In this document: positions 21,595 to 31,296 of the stretch, in pieces | Layout of the letters: each line of letters opens with the position of its first letter | Numbering within the stretch: position 1 is the first letter of the stretch | From: Anthoceros angustus | Taxonomy: Eukaryota; Streptophyta; Anthocerotopsida; Anthocerotales; Anthocerotaceae | Assembly (NCBI GenBank): GCA_010909165.1 | Contig: VJWM01000209.1 | Span: forward strand, 269,411 to 333,410 | Direction: 5' to 3' | Length of the DNA: 64,000 nucleotides | Notes under the pieces: generated by a model | The model's database searches: none | The model's input: the letters and a program-made list of their open reading frames with translations, nothing else | Told to the model about the DNA's origin: nothing | Program-made: the position numbers and the translations under genes

Positions 21595-22002
21595 CTAATG
21601 GCAACCCCATTGGGTTCCACGGAGACAAGCTGCAGAACATAATTCTCATCTCAGAACAGTGTCCCCATGACACACTAGCAACTCAAGAATGCAAGGACTG
21701 CACAATGAGATTGATTCACGAGCAAAGTCAGCCCAATTCTGCAGTCCAGCCTTGCTTTTCGTCAGCAATTTCCCATGTCCTGAGCACAGCTTAACTGCCC
21801 GCTGTTTAGGAACTTTGTAGGCACTGCCATTTACCGTCCAGGTCAGTCCACCGACCCTGGCCTGGCTGCTGTAGAGGCCGTGGGTTAGGGCGCGTGGAGA
21901 GGACGCGTTTGTGAGCGGCCTAGTCATGTCCATGCACCTCCGACAGCGGTCCCTGAATGATGGCCACAGCGAAGGCTGAAGCTTCTTTTCTTCTCTTTGC
22001 AG
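21595..22002. other. Unassigned sequence
   Basis: No recognised product on either strand. A minus-strand open frame (21,933-21,646) reads smoothly, but I see no family motif. The end (21,985-22,002) is a pyrimidine run ending TTTGCAG, which acts as an intron 3' end for the OSB fragment. Confidence 0.35.
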
Positions 22003-22420
22003 TTAGTTGGCTTTCAGGCGGGACCCAGCAAATTGGTGTGGTACAGGGATTCAACGAGGAGCTCCTGCTAACCTCAGCTTAGGGAGTCGACTTCTGGCAA
22101 GCAAAGCCTCCAGGTGCAGCAGTGTAAGGAGCCCAGTACTTCCACTTCCGAGAAAGTGTGTGGATAGGACGGGTTTTCCAGCTACGGTCGTTGCCAGGAG
22201 CAAGAGCACTTGTGGCAGCAATTTTTTCTGGACCCTACCCTGTGGTGGGACAACAGACGAGGTAAGAAGAGCGCCCGTTCCCCTGACTTCCAGCGTAAGG
22301 GATCCGGCGAGGTGCTGTGATTAAGGAACATGTTTGAGCCAGCTTGGGTTGATGAGCACCTCATGTGCATGGATCTGCAGATGGAACATGGTGGTTCTCC
22401 TTCCGAGTCCAGCTCCCGGA
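22003..22420 (+). pseudogene. OSB: OSB (organellar ssDNA-binding) fragment with PDF motif
   Basis: OSB proteins bind single-stranded DNA in mitochondria or plastids and limit recombination. After a clean intron end (CTTTGCAG at 22,002), the plus strand encodes a Ser-rich linker and then HLWQQFFLDPTLWWDNRRGK, SPDFQRKGSGEVL and PAWVDEHL. LWQ-FF-P-WWDNR...PDF-K...GE-LW is the PDF motif of OSB proteins. The Trp after GEVL is replaced by a stop (TGA). The N-terminal OB-fold is absent, and a stop interrupts the linker. It is a fragment, not a functional gene. Confidence 0.75.
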
Positions 22421-22495
22421 TTTCCCAGTCTCCGTAGTACATTGTATCTAAAACTGTGTACAGAAGGATTTGGTTGTGGGGCATCGAGTTCATGA

Positions 22496-22528
22496 TCTCA
22501 TTCTCCTAAAATCATTAGGAGAATGAGA
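22496..22528. repeat. Perfect 14-bp hairpin at the edge of an AT-rich region
   Basis: TCTCATTCTCCTAA, loop AATCA, then the exact reverse complement. It marks a sharp change from the OSB-side sequence to very AT-rich DNA (22,530-23,360). It could be an element end or a transcription-terminator-like structure. Confidence 0.75.
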
Positions 22529-23549
22529 CACCCTCAATATCTATATTACATCTAGAGAAATTTGATGATCATATATATATATATATAGCATATCAATAAT
22601 CCTTACAATATATCTAATATATATATTATAATTATATATAATTATAAAATATTTATAAATAGTATAAAATATACATATAAAATATTATAGGATAACATGT
22701 ATGACTTCCATAACAAAAATAATCTATATTGAAAATATCATCATACGTAGTTTATCTTCATAACATGAATAAAATAATTGCATGAAAAACATTATGATTA
22801 CCTTGTGACAAACACTCCTCAAGAAGAATGTTATTTCATGTAAGAACCTTAAAACATCCATAGAGGTATGAACATATGATAAATACGTGCATTAAAAAGA
22901 ATACTTTTATTAAGCCTATATCAGAAAAATTATCATGTTAGTATGAACTATATGCATATGCAAGCCATGTGAATTTTGATATCTTAATTTACTAGCAAAA
23001 ATTATACATAAAAATATATGTGATTTATTTTTTACACATATATAATATTCAATATACTAATATTCAGTTACTCATGGTTACTTGTGACATGCATATGGAC
23101 TCCATATAAAATGTTACTATATGTAAACTACATGGTACCATCACAGGACATGATATCAGACTCATATCAAACACATCATGACTTAAGAAGTGTATTTATG
23201 CATACAATTCATATTATCACATACAAATGTCATATCCTATAAATATGGAATTATTATAAAATAATATCACATTAGAATTATAGGAAAAGTATATGATAAC
23301 TACAAACTCAAATAATATGAAGATTTTATGTTTTTTATATATTGTGGATTCCATATGGTTACAGTGTGAAAAACGTGGCCCTTCAATTTTGTGATGGCAC
23401 CTTGCTGAAGAGTCGTGTCCCTTGAACTCCAACAGGCACAAGCCTTCACACGAACAGCCTAAGTGCTGAGACACAGATGTGACACACTACTGAATACGAT
23501 TATATGTTCCGATCACTCCTATGATCGTGCATACGCTCATCCGCTTTTA
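22529..23549 (+). repeat. AT-rich segment, probable 5' LTR of copia-2 (limits uncertain)
   Basis: About 1 kb, largely AT-rich and without coding potential, directly upstream of a primer binding site (23,552) and copia gag. By position it should be or contain the 5' LTR. The 3' LTR lies beyond the window end, so the termini cannot be fixed by comparison. Confidence 0.45.
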
Positions 23550-23551
23550 TA

Positions 23552-23566
23552 TGGTATCAAAGCAGT
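23552..23566 (+). promoter_or_regulatory. Copia-2 primer binding site
   Basis: TGGTATCAAAGCAGT matches the plant initiator tRNA-Met primer site (TGGTATCAGAGC) with one change. It lies about 190 bases upstream of the gag start. Confidence 0.75.
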
Positions 23567-23753
23567 ACCATCGATCCCATAGCCGGGCGTAGAATGCACT
23601 GCTACTTGAGACAACTCTGGACAAAGGATGAGTTGCTCAACAAAACAGCAGATGACAATTTTCAATCCGTTGCATCCAAGAGGCTAAATCCTAGGACCCA
23701 TACCTGCTTTCACCTGTACGTTTGCTTCCCTTAATCAGGCAGACTTCTGTACG

Positions 23754-24062
23754 ATGGGGTCCTCCGATTCCGTTAGCAAACTGGTGAATTTCTTCGATGG
23801 GTCCAATTACCCCTCTTGGAGCAGGAAGATAGAGGTGTTTCTCTTGCGAGAAGACCTCTTTAGTGTTGTTGATGGCACCGAAAAGCGCCCTGCCACTCCA
23901 CCTGCAACCCCAGGCGGAACAATAAACCACACACCTACGAGAGGACCCGGCTGCAAGTTAGACTGGACCTTAAGGACATAAAAGCTCGTGCAAATCTGAT
24001 GCTTTACATGAGAGATGCACAGATGAACGTTGTGAGGCACCTACCGACTTCCAAGGAGGTCT
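23754..24062 (+). pseudogene. Copia-2 gag, N-terminal part, interrupted by CACTA-1
   Basis: The frame starts MGSSDSVSKLVNFFDGSNYP, then SRKIEVFLLREDLFSVVDG, then, after a frameshift, DIKARANLMLYMRDAQMN and HLPTSKEV. This is a copia UBN2-type gag N-terminus. The usual next residue after SKEV is W, but here CACTACAACAAT begins. The matching continuation of gag is found at 60,722, which defines the insertion. Confidence 0.88.
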
Positions 24063-24180
24063 CACTACAACAATACATGCCCACTTAACACGTATTTATT
24101 CACGCCTAATTGACGGATTCGAGGCAGGATTGACATGCGCTCTGGTAGTTTCCGGTATCATTCGCACATCTTAGTGAGAA
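24063..24180 (-). repeat. CACTA-1 3' terminal inverted repeat and subterminal region
   Basis: A 12-bp perfect terminal repeat is followed by repeated short ACG/ACGCC-containing words (CACTTAACACG, TTCACGCC, TTGACGG). Such subterminal motifs are where TnpA-like proteins bind. The right end has comparable GACGC/GACGCC words. Confidence 0.65.
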
Positions 24181-24829
24181 CGTGAGACTCGAGGGGAATG
24201 ACACAAGAACCCTTCCTCGCCCGAACGCCTTAACCCGTGGTCCGTGCTTTCAATACCCATCCGCGCTGGACCGGTAGGCTGGGCTCCGTCCCCCCAAACG
24301 GGCTGGCAACTGCTGCGTGACCCGTTCGCCTGGCCAGAGGAAGGCCGCGCTTATGCATGGCGGAGAAAAGCCCATACCACCCCTGCACACGTTTTCGTAC
24401 TATCGATCTATGATTTTGTTGTGATTCAAATAAAATTAAGCTTTACGCAGGGTAGGCAAAGTACGTTTAAATGGAAATGAGATAATTGCTTACATTCCAG
24501 GCGAAGGGTCAGGCCGGAACCATGGCCCGATGGGAACGGATCTACCACGATTCTCCTGAAATTTCTCGCCTTTTTCGTCGTGCGCTTCGCTCACACACTG
24601 GAGCGGCTCTGGGCTGACCACGGGCTCACCTGTACAGGCTTAAAAAGCGTGGGGTTTGTTTTCAATTTCCCACATTCGCCGTACCCTCATGCAACCCGAG
24701 CTTGCATAGCACGCCCGGCCGAGGTTGGTAAATTCCAGATACGGTGTTTTTCGCATAACCGAGTTCATCGAGTGAGCATGGCAAGCGTCACGGGATTCAA
24801 TTTGAAAAGAGCAAAGCCATGGTCTGGCC

Positions 24830-27102
24830 CTACAATAATGAAGTTTGGGCACGACTTAGCACCACAAAATCGCGCCCAAACAAATGCCCGAATTCCACAC
24901 AACGGGGCCCTCCAACGGCCGAAATGGGTCCTGTATCAAAAAACTTTGCTCTACTTGTGGCGATGTCGGAATGGAGGGACGTCCCTCTTTGCCGCTTCTC
25001 TTTGCGGCTTGTTCCACGCCTCCGACGGCCTCTTCTTTCTTCTGTGTCAGTGTTTTGGCTTTGATGATGCTTGGCTGCGTTTGCCATGTTCCTCCGCACC
25101 GCGATCCAATGCCTCACACGCCGAACACCATCGGAAAAATGTACACGCACACCACACATGTACATATCATCATCCAACAGCTTACCTCGCTGATTCTGAC
25201 TGACGGTGTCCTGCGTCTCTTCCCCACTACCTGACCAGAAGGCTCTGTCGTTGGTTCCAGCTGCGAATAGAGCAAACAATCCACATTGCATAGGCCTGGA
25301 CTGTCGTTCCCAGTTCCCTCTATCCCAGGAACTCGCACCACCACATCCTCCGATGCTGCCAAGCCACACATAGTAGGTAAGTGACATCACAAGGCTGCGA
25401 TTGAAACAATTGTGCCATGTCCAAACATTGTCCACATGAACAGACAAAAGATTTTCCGCTTGCCTGCATCAACATTTGTCGTGACCTGCACATTCCAAAA
25501 ATCCTCCATGTCATTTACAGAGTGCGTCGCAGCTCACTGAGCCTCCTCCTTTGATGGCATCGTAGCCCACTTCGCCACAAATGCCATTCGGATGGGCTTC
25601 GCGCCTCGGCCCGAATGGATTAGTACTGCATCAGTGCTTCGCACGAGCATCCATGCCTTCTTGGCACCGCCACACCCCTTTCCCTCGAGCTAGCTCTTGC
25701 ACTCCAGCCTCCACTGCCTTCCTCCACTCCGAGAAAACCACATTCCCAGGACGCAGGTGTCTCTCGTAATCGCCCTTATTCCTTACCTGCTCTGCTGCCT
25801 CCTTCACCCGTGTCCTTACGAAATAGTTGCGCGAGCGCAGGCAAGCGGAAAATTTCTTCCGTATGAAATCCAAGTTCTTGATGTGAGGAAACTCCCCTGC
25901 AACCAAGTCCATGTAGAGTCTAATCGCCGCCTTTCCAACTGTGCCCCATTTTCATCCGTGTGATGACCAACTCATGAACGCGTTTGCCGAACGCATCCTT
26001 GTCATCCTCTCTTCCTCGTCCAAACATTCCCCCCCGGCCAGCTGCACACTGTGCGCCCATGACCTCCACCTTCAGCAATTCTGCTGAGACCTCGTCCTTC
26101 CCATGGAGGAGTGCAAGTGCTTTCAATGCTTCTGATAACGGAACCTCGTCCAGCCGCTTCAAAACCTCATGTTCCTGGTCCGCGACCGTGGCATCGGTGG
26201 CTCCCCCTCGGCAGCGGCCATGCGGCGGTGCCATAATGGGAGAAAACGCTGCTGCACTCCCGAGTCTTCCTCCGCGTGGACTTGCTCCAAGGGAGGCAGC
26301 CCGTCCTCTGAGTCTTCCTCCAATGGAAGCGGACTGCCTCCTTCACCCGTGTCCTTACGAAATAGTTGCGCGAGCAGTGGAAAATTTCTTCCGTATGAAA
26401 TCCAAGTTCTTGATGTGAAACTCCCACGCAACCAAGTCCATCAGTAGTCCGTTATGCGTCTTGCGTTTCCAAGCTGTGCCCCATTTTCATCCGTGATGAC
26501 CAACTCATGAGCAGCGTTTGCGCATCCTTGTCATCCTCTCTTCCTCGTCCAAACATTCCCCGGCCGGTACAGCCGCTTGACCTCCACCTTCAGCAATTCT
26601 GAGACCTCGTCCTTCCATGGAGGAGTGCAAGTGCTTTCAATGCTTACGATAACGGAACCTCGTCCGCCAAAACCTCATGTTCTGGTCGACGTGGCACGGT
26701 GGCTCCCCCTGGCGGCGGCATGCGGCGGTGCCATAATGGGAGAAAAGCAGCTGCTTGCACTCCAGTCTTCCTCGCGTGGACTTGCTCCAAGGAGGCAGCC
26801 TCCTCAGTCTTCCTCCAATGGAAGGACCCCTCCTCCTCGCTCCCATATCTGCAGTCATCCTCCAAATGCACCTCCTCGAGGCCCCTCCTCGGTTCCCTCC
26901 ACATAGCCATCTTGCTTGTGTCAGAATGATGAATCATCGAGTCAAATACAACCGCTGGTACCGTGATCGTTGAAGGCAAAAAATACCGAAATGAGGCAAA
27001 ATCAAGCACCTTTGATGCAAGGTCCGGACTACAGCTTACCTCATTCCAGCCATGGCTTGGATTCCACACGATGACACTTCCTCCACGCTCTGATTTGAAC
27101 AA
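24830..27102 (-). pseudogene. Possible second CACTA gene (TnpA-like), broken
   Basis: CACTA elements usually carry a second gene next to the transposase, for a DNA-binding protein. Here minus frames give an Ala/Leu/Glu-rich helical piece (RLDEVPLSEALKALALLHGK, near 26,150), then FPHIKNLDFIRKKFSACLR and VVFSEWRKAVEAGVQELARG (25,900-25,690), and a very basic end (RRGRRRRGTSRKEKRQ, near 24,990) like a nuclear signal. Likely splice sites occur (for example GTAAGT-like near 25,377). I see no diagnostic domain, so the identification rests on position, strand and composition. Confidence 0.35.
25795..26826 (-). repeat. About 540-bp head-to-tail duplication in the CACTA-1 3' part
   Basis: CTGCCTCCTTCACCCGTGTC occurs at 25,795 and about 26,335, and the following ~500 bases repeat. 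The second copy is shorter because of many small losses, again around CG and CAG/CTG (CGTCCAGCCGCTTCAAAACC against CGTCCGCCAAAACC). Confidence 0.9.
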
Positions 27103-27426
27103 AATGCCGCGCCCTCTGCCCTCACACCATCCGGGTGACTCGAGCCTACGTCATTCCCCGGGATGATTGGCAAGACGATGGGTTCGACGATGTCGAGGTG
27201 GTGTATGATGCCGATGGCGGCTTTGTGTTTGTTGGGTTAGGTTGAGGTACAACATCGGCGTAGCTTGAACACAAGCATAAACATGGCGATTACAAGGTGC
27301 TGACTCATATTAAAAGCCACATCCGGCTTGAATTACAAAGCCACATCAAATCGCTTTGCATGGGCAGACTGATTGGGGCCCCAGCTGGCCCATCAGACAT
27401 GTTGTGCTGGTGACTGGGCTCCGGCC

Positions 27427-29822
27427 AGGCAAGAGGCACGGTCGGCCCCTTCGTGCAATTCTCCTTGTGCGCCTTGGGCTGAGAATTGCTTGTCATGATT
27501 GCACTTGAATGGATGACCATGGTTGAGTCCCGTTCGAGTCTAGATATAGTCCGCAGTCAATGAGGAGTAGTGACCGTGGTCAAAGAAGCTCCTCATTTTC
27601 CGGTGATACCACGCCACCATAAAACCTGGATCTTGGACGGCGGATCTAGTCTCGTGGCTCGGCTTCTGCTACATGCTAAGATGTTACTCCGGTGGTGTGT
27701 TGCGACCCAATCTTTGAGGGACTCAATCATCGCCCATTGACCACGGTTTGGTTTTGACTCGGCTTCTCTTTAAGATGAATCGGCCATTGATGCATTGATC
27801 TCCATTCTTGGCAGAACCCAGAATCGATGCGATGGAGGATGAGGAGGCCCAGTCTCCTCGATGGCGACTGCACGTTGTTGCACGAACAACAACAGAGGAC
27901 ATTGAGCAAGCACGCACTCAATATTCACTTCCATGGCCAAATGCTTCACCAGATCGCCTTGGAGATGGAACCGATGAAGCGGAAAGTCCAGAAGATGGGT
28001 TCTACAGTCGCGACACCGTGATCCGCCTCTTCAACTTTTGCATGGATTGTGTGATTTGCTCTATGCCTTTCAGGCCCTCAGACATCACCAGATGCCCGAG
28101 GCACAAGAAGTTGGTGGCTTAAATGCCGGCTGTGACCAGAATCCGCTTCTTCCAAAGCAGGCGTTTGGGTGGCAAGCCAAGCAAGCCATCACCACCTGTG
28201 ATGGAAGGTTTGCATATAGTTTTCATCATTCGGAAGTTTTCACATTGCACCTATTGTATGTTATCGATTTTCCAAAATACCTAATCCCATGCTCCTATTG
28301 TATGTTATCGATTTTCCAAATTACCTAATCCCACACGGCTTGACCTGATTTGGTATTGGAGTGCATATCATCCACCTCCTCCCCGCCACGGCATGATGTC
28401 GGGGGTACAAAAGGCGACATGTATGGGGAAGGTGTATGGGCCGGTCTTGTGGTCCCGGCGATATTGGTATGGTTTCCGGTGTCAATGTTGTAAAGCCCTT
28501 TGAAATCCATCTCCATGGACCTTTGGCCTCCTAGTCATGCCTCAAACCAATCCACCTCAAAAATGAAGAAGCTAACGTTTCCTTCCTCACCGCAACCTCC
28601 GATTAGGCAAGAGGCACGGTCGGCCCCTTCCAGGCAATTCTCCTTGTGCGCCTTGGGCTGAGAATTGCTTGTCATGATTGCACTTGAATGGATGACCATG
28701 GTTGAGTCCCGTTCGAGTCTAGATATAGTCCGCAGTCAATGAGGAGTAGTGACCGTGGTCAAAGAAGCTCCTCATTTTCCGGTGATACCCTGCCACCACA
28801 GCCTGACGGATCTTGGACGGCCAGATCTAGTCTCGTGCCTGCTGTCTCTGTGCTAACTGATGTTACTCCAGCTGGTGTGTTGCGACCCAATGCTGGGGAC
28901 TCATCAATCATACGCCCATTGACCACAGCGTTTGGTTTTGACTCGGCTTCTCTTTAAGATGAATCGGCCATTGATGCATTGATCTCCAGTCATGGCAGAC
29001 CCGGGCTTACCTGAATCGATGCCAGTGGAGGATGAGGAGGCCCCAGTCTCCTCTGATGACAGCACCGAGTTGTTGCCTGAACAACAACAAGAGGACATTG
29101 AGCAAACGCGCACTCAAATCGCAGCCATGCAGCTTCCATGGCCAAATGCTTCACCAGATCGCCTTGGAGATGGAACCGATGAAGCGGAAAGTCCAGAAGA
29201 TGGGTTCTACAGTCGCGACACCGTGATCCGCCTCTTCAACTTTTGCATGGATTGTGTGATTTGCTCTATGTTTTCAGGCCTCGACATCACCAGATGCCCG
29301 AGGCACGAGAAGTTGGTGGCTTCTGCCCGACTGTGATGAATCCGCTTCTTCCAAAGCAGGCGTTTGGGTGGCAAGCCAAGCAAGCCATCACCACCTATGA
29401 TGGAAGGTTTGCATATAGTTTTCATCATTCGGAAGTTTTCACATTGCACCTATTGTATGTTATACGATTTTCCAAAATACCTAATCCCATGCTCCTATTG
29501 TATGTTATACGATTTTCCAAATTACCTAATCCCACACGGCTTGACCAGCAGTTTTCGCTGGTATTGGAGTGCATATCATCCACCCCCCCCCCGCCCTGGC
29601 ATGATGTCAGGGTGTACAAAGGCTTGGCTGACATGTATGGGGAAGGTGTATGGGCCGGTCTTGTGGTCCCGACGATATTGGTATGGTTTCCCGGTGTCAA
29701 TGTTGTAGAAGCCACTGAAATCCATCTCCATGGACACTGGCCTCCTAGTCATGCTGCACTCAAACCAATCCACCTCAAAAATGAAGAAGCTAACGTTTCC
29801 TTCCTCACACGCAACCTCCAGT
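27427..29822 (-). repeat. 1.18 kb head-to-tail duplication including the transposase 3' end
   Basis: AGGCAAGAGGCACGGTCGG occurs at 27,427 and 28,605, and about 1.18 kb after each is shared. It includes the end of DUF4216 (28,516-28,325 and 29,872-29,576) and the plus-strand frame at 27,808/28,992. Both copies hold an inner 44-45 bp repeat (28,250-28,335 and 29,450-29,540). Confidence 0.92.
28992..29336 (+). CDS. Hypothetical acidic protein frame (second copy)
   Basis: A 114-residue frame begins ATGGCAGACCC with acidic runs (VEDEEAPVSSDDSTE), then a shared segment DGFYSRDTVIRLFNFCMD. The first copy (27,808-28,122) keeps the same frame over this segment despite indels elsewhere. The upstream sequence (CTCTTTAAG at 28,950) is weakly TATA-like. 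It runs opposite to the transposase. No family is recognised, and it may be chance. Confidence 0.3.
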   Translation: MADPGLPESMPVEDEEAPVSSDDSTELLPEQQQEDIEQTRTQIAAMQLPWPNASPDRLGDGTDEAESPEDGFYSRDTVIRLFNFCMDCVICSMFSGLDITRCPRHEKLVASARL

Positions 29823-30010
29823 ATATCCCGAATCTGGCCGAAAAATTCCTGGCCTGCCACGTGGCCGTCCATGGCAAAATTGCCGTGAACCTAACTGTCA
29901 CATGTGGCTCGCCAGGTTTCGTCCGCCTGCCTGGTGCGGAAGTGGTACCCATGGGCCTCGAGGCCACGATATGACATGACCTTTGTACGCGGACCATATG
30001 CCAAGGCCCT
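29570..30010 (-). pseudogene. CACTA-1 transposase, DUF4216 region
   Basis: Minus frames give SYRGLEAHGYHFRTRQADET (near 29,950), then, after a shift, GQIRDILEV, SFFIFEVDWFECSM and GFYNIDTGKPYQYRR, ending IHVSQAFVHPD. These match the C-terminal DUF4216 domain of plant CACTA transposases (RGY-ING-RFHT ... LF-CDWFD ... Q-FYV). At least one frameshift lies near 29,880. A truncated repeat of its end is at 28,516-28,325. Confidence 0.82.
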
Positions 30011-30029
30011 TATGACATGGGCGTGATCC

Positions 30030-30554
30030 AGCCCATCGAACCCGCCTGCATCAGCCGTTTCCAGGGCCCATGTCATGAAGTCACAGGTATGTGGACCGGT
30101 CGCAGTGCACATTTGTCGGGCTAGCTCCATTGTTGCTGAATGAGACAATAAATACCAATGAAGGCGTGTCCTGTTGTCTGCACTAAGCCCTTTTTTGGTA
30201 CCCTTGCCAATAGGCCGCTCTCCCTCCGTGTTCGATAATTTCACCCAAACAAGTGTGCACGACTTGGGTGCATAGCTCATATACTCACGAAGCATAGTGC
30301 ATGGCCTCCATAGCCAAATAACCTGTTGCCATGCTCCCTTCCGGACGAGCTCTTTGCCGCACATGATTTTTCAAGACTTGCATATATCGCTCAATTATAT
30401 ACATCCACCGACAATGTACGGTACCATGTGTCTCTACTTCGTCAACTAGATGTATTATGATATGTTGCATGATATTCCAGAACAATGATGGCATATGGCA
30501 TTCCAGGTCTACGACCGCATCAATGGCTTCCTGTTTTTTCATTGGTATGTGTGG
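30030..30554 (-). pseudogene. CACTA-1 transposase, DUF4218 C-terminal part
   Basis: The minus frame from 30,553 reads IPMKKQEAIDAVVDLECHMP, SLFWNIMQHIIIHLVDEV, then CRWMYIIERYMQVLKNHVRQ and RARPEGSMATGYLAMEA. These are the core DUF4218 motifs (PPSFFD-M-HL-VHL; RWMYP-ER; RARPEGS). The frame shifts near 30,290 and continues as RPIGKG and RLHWYLLSHS. Its N-terminal half is 12.5 kb away (43,048 upward), separated by element A. Confidence 0.88.
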
Positions 30555-31296
30555 AGTGTAACCTTGTGTCCCGGGACACCGTGAGGTCCACATTTACCCT
30601 CAATGTCGTCGTAGTCTTGGGATTCGCTCCCAAGGGAATGATTTGTGCCAAGAGACGCTAACTTCTATCGTTACTGACCTTTACCTAAGTTAGGACTGTT
30701 CCTGCTATTCCTCCTCTCACCTATCTTTTCGTCTACTACTACTTTCCAACTTGTCTAACTACCACGGATCTTTTCCACGACCTCAAACTTATTCTACGAC
30801 CTCCGTTCCCGAGCTACTACCGCGGTGGCTCTTACCACTACCGGGTAGTTACTACGACCACCGAGGTGGGTCCCACACCAAACCCTAGCGACTCATCTCT
30901 GGCGCACGGCGCCACGGGTCCCTATCATGGGCGGCTACCGCTGCTTCCAGATCAGGTTTTATTCTGCACCCCACACTCCGTACTCACACACACATCGATT
31001 CTTAGGGACCAACGTTCCACAGATCCCTCTCAACCGCTTCACACACACACACAGGGGCCGCCTTCACACAATTCTGGAAGGAATGATATTTCCTCTTGTG
31101 CTCACCTTCACGAACAGCTCCGTTTTGGGATCCTCTCTGATCTGCGCAATTTCCACTGTTAGTCGCTTAGTTAGTTCTCTTCCTCAACTTCTCCACACTG
31201 CCTTACACCTCGCATCGCGTACAGTGCTCAGCCACTCTTTCTTCTCCTCCTCGATCCACCTCCTCCACTTTTCTCTCTTTCATCACGCCCTCAGGC

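Noticed and set aside
16653-22420. Helitron boundaries around the gene-fragment cluster
   Set aside because: I could not find a convincing TC start with a CTRR end and 3' hairpin at the right spacing. The nearest CTAG after the 22.5 kb hairpin is about 20 bases away.
24580-25203. 207-codon plus-strand frame near the CACTA-1 left end
   Set aside because: No motif, and the opposite strand has the more gene-like basic frame. Probably chance in GC-moderate DNA.
29243-29974. 243-codon plus-strand frame
   Set aside because: It is antisense to the DUF4216 code on the minus strand, which has clear family motifs. The plus product has none.
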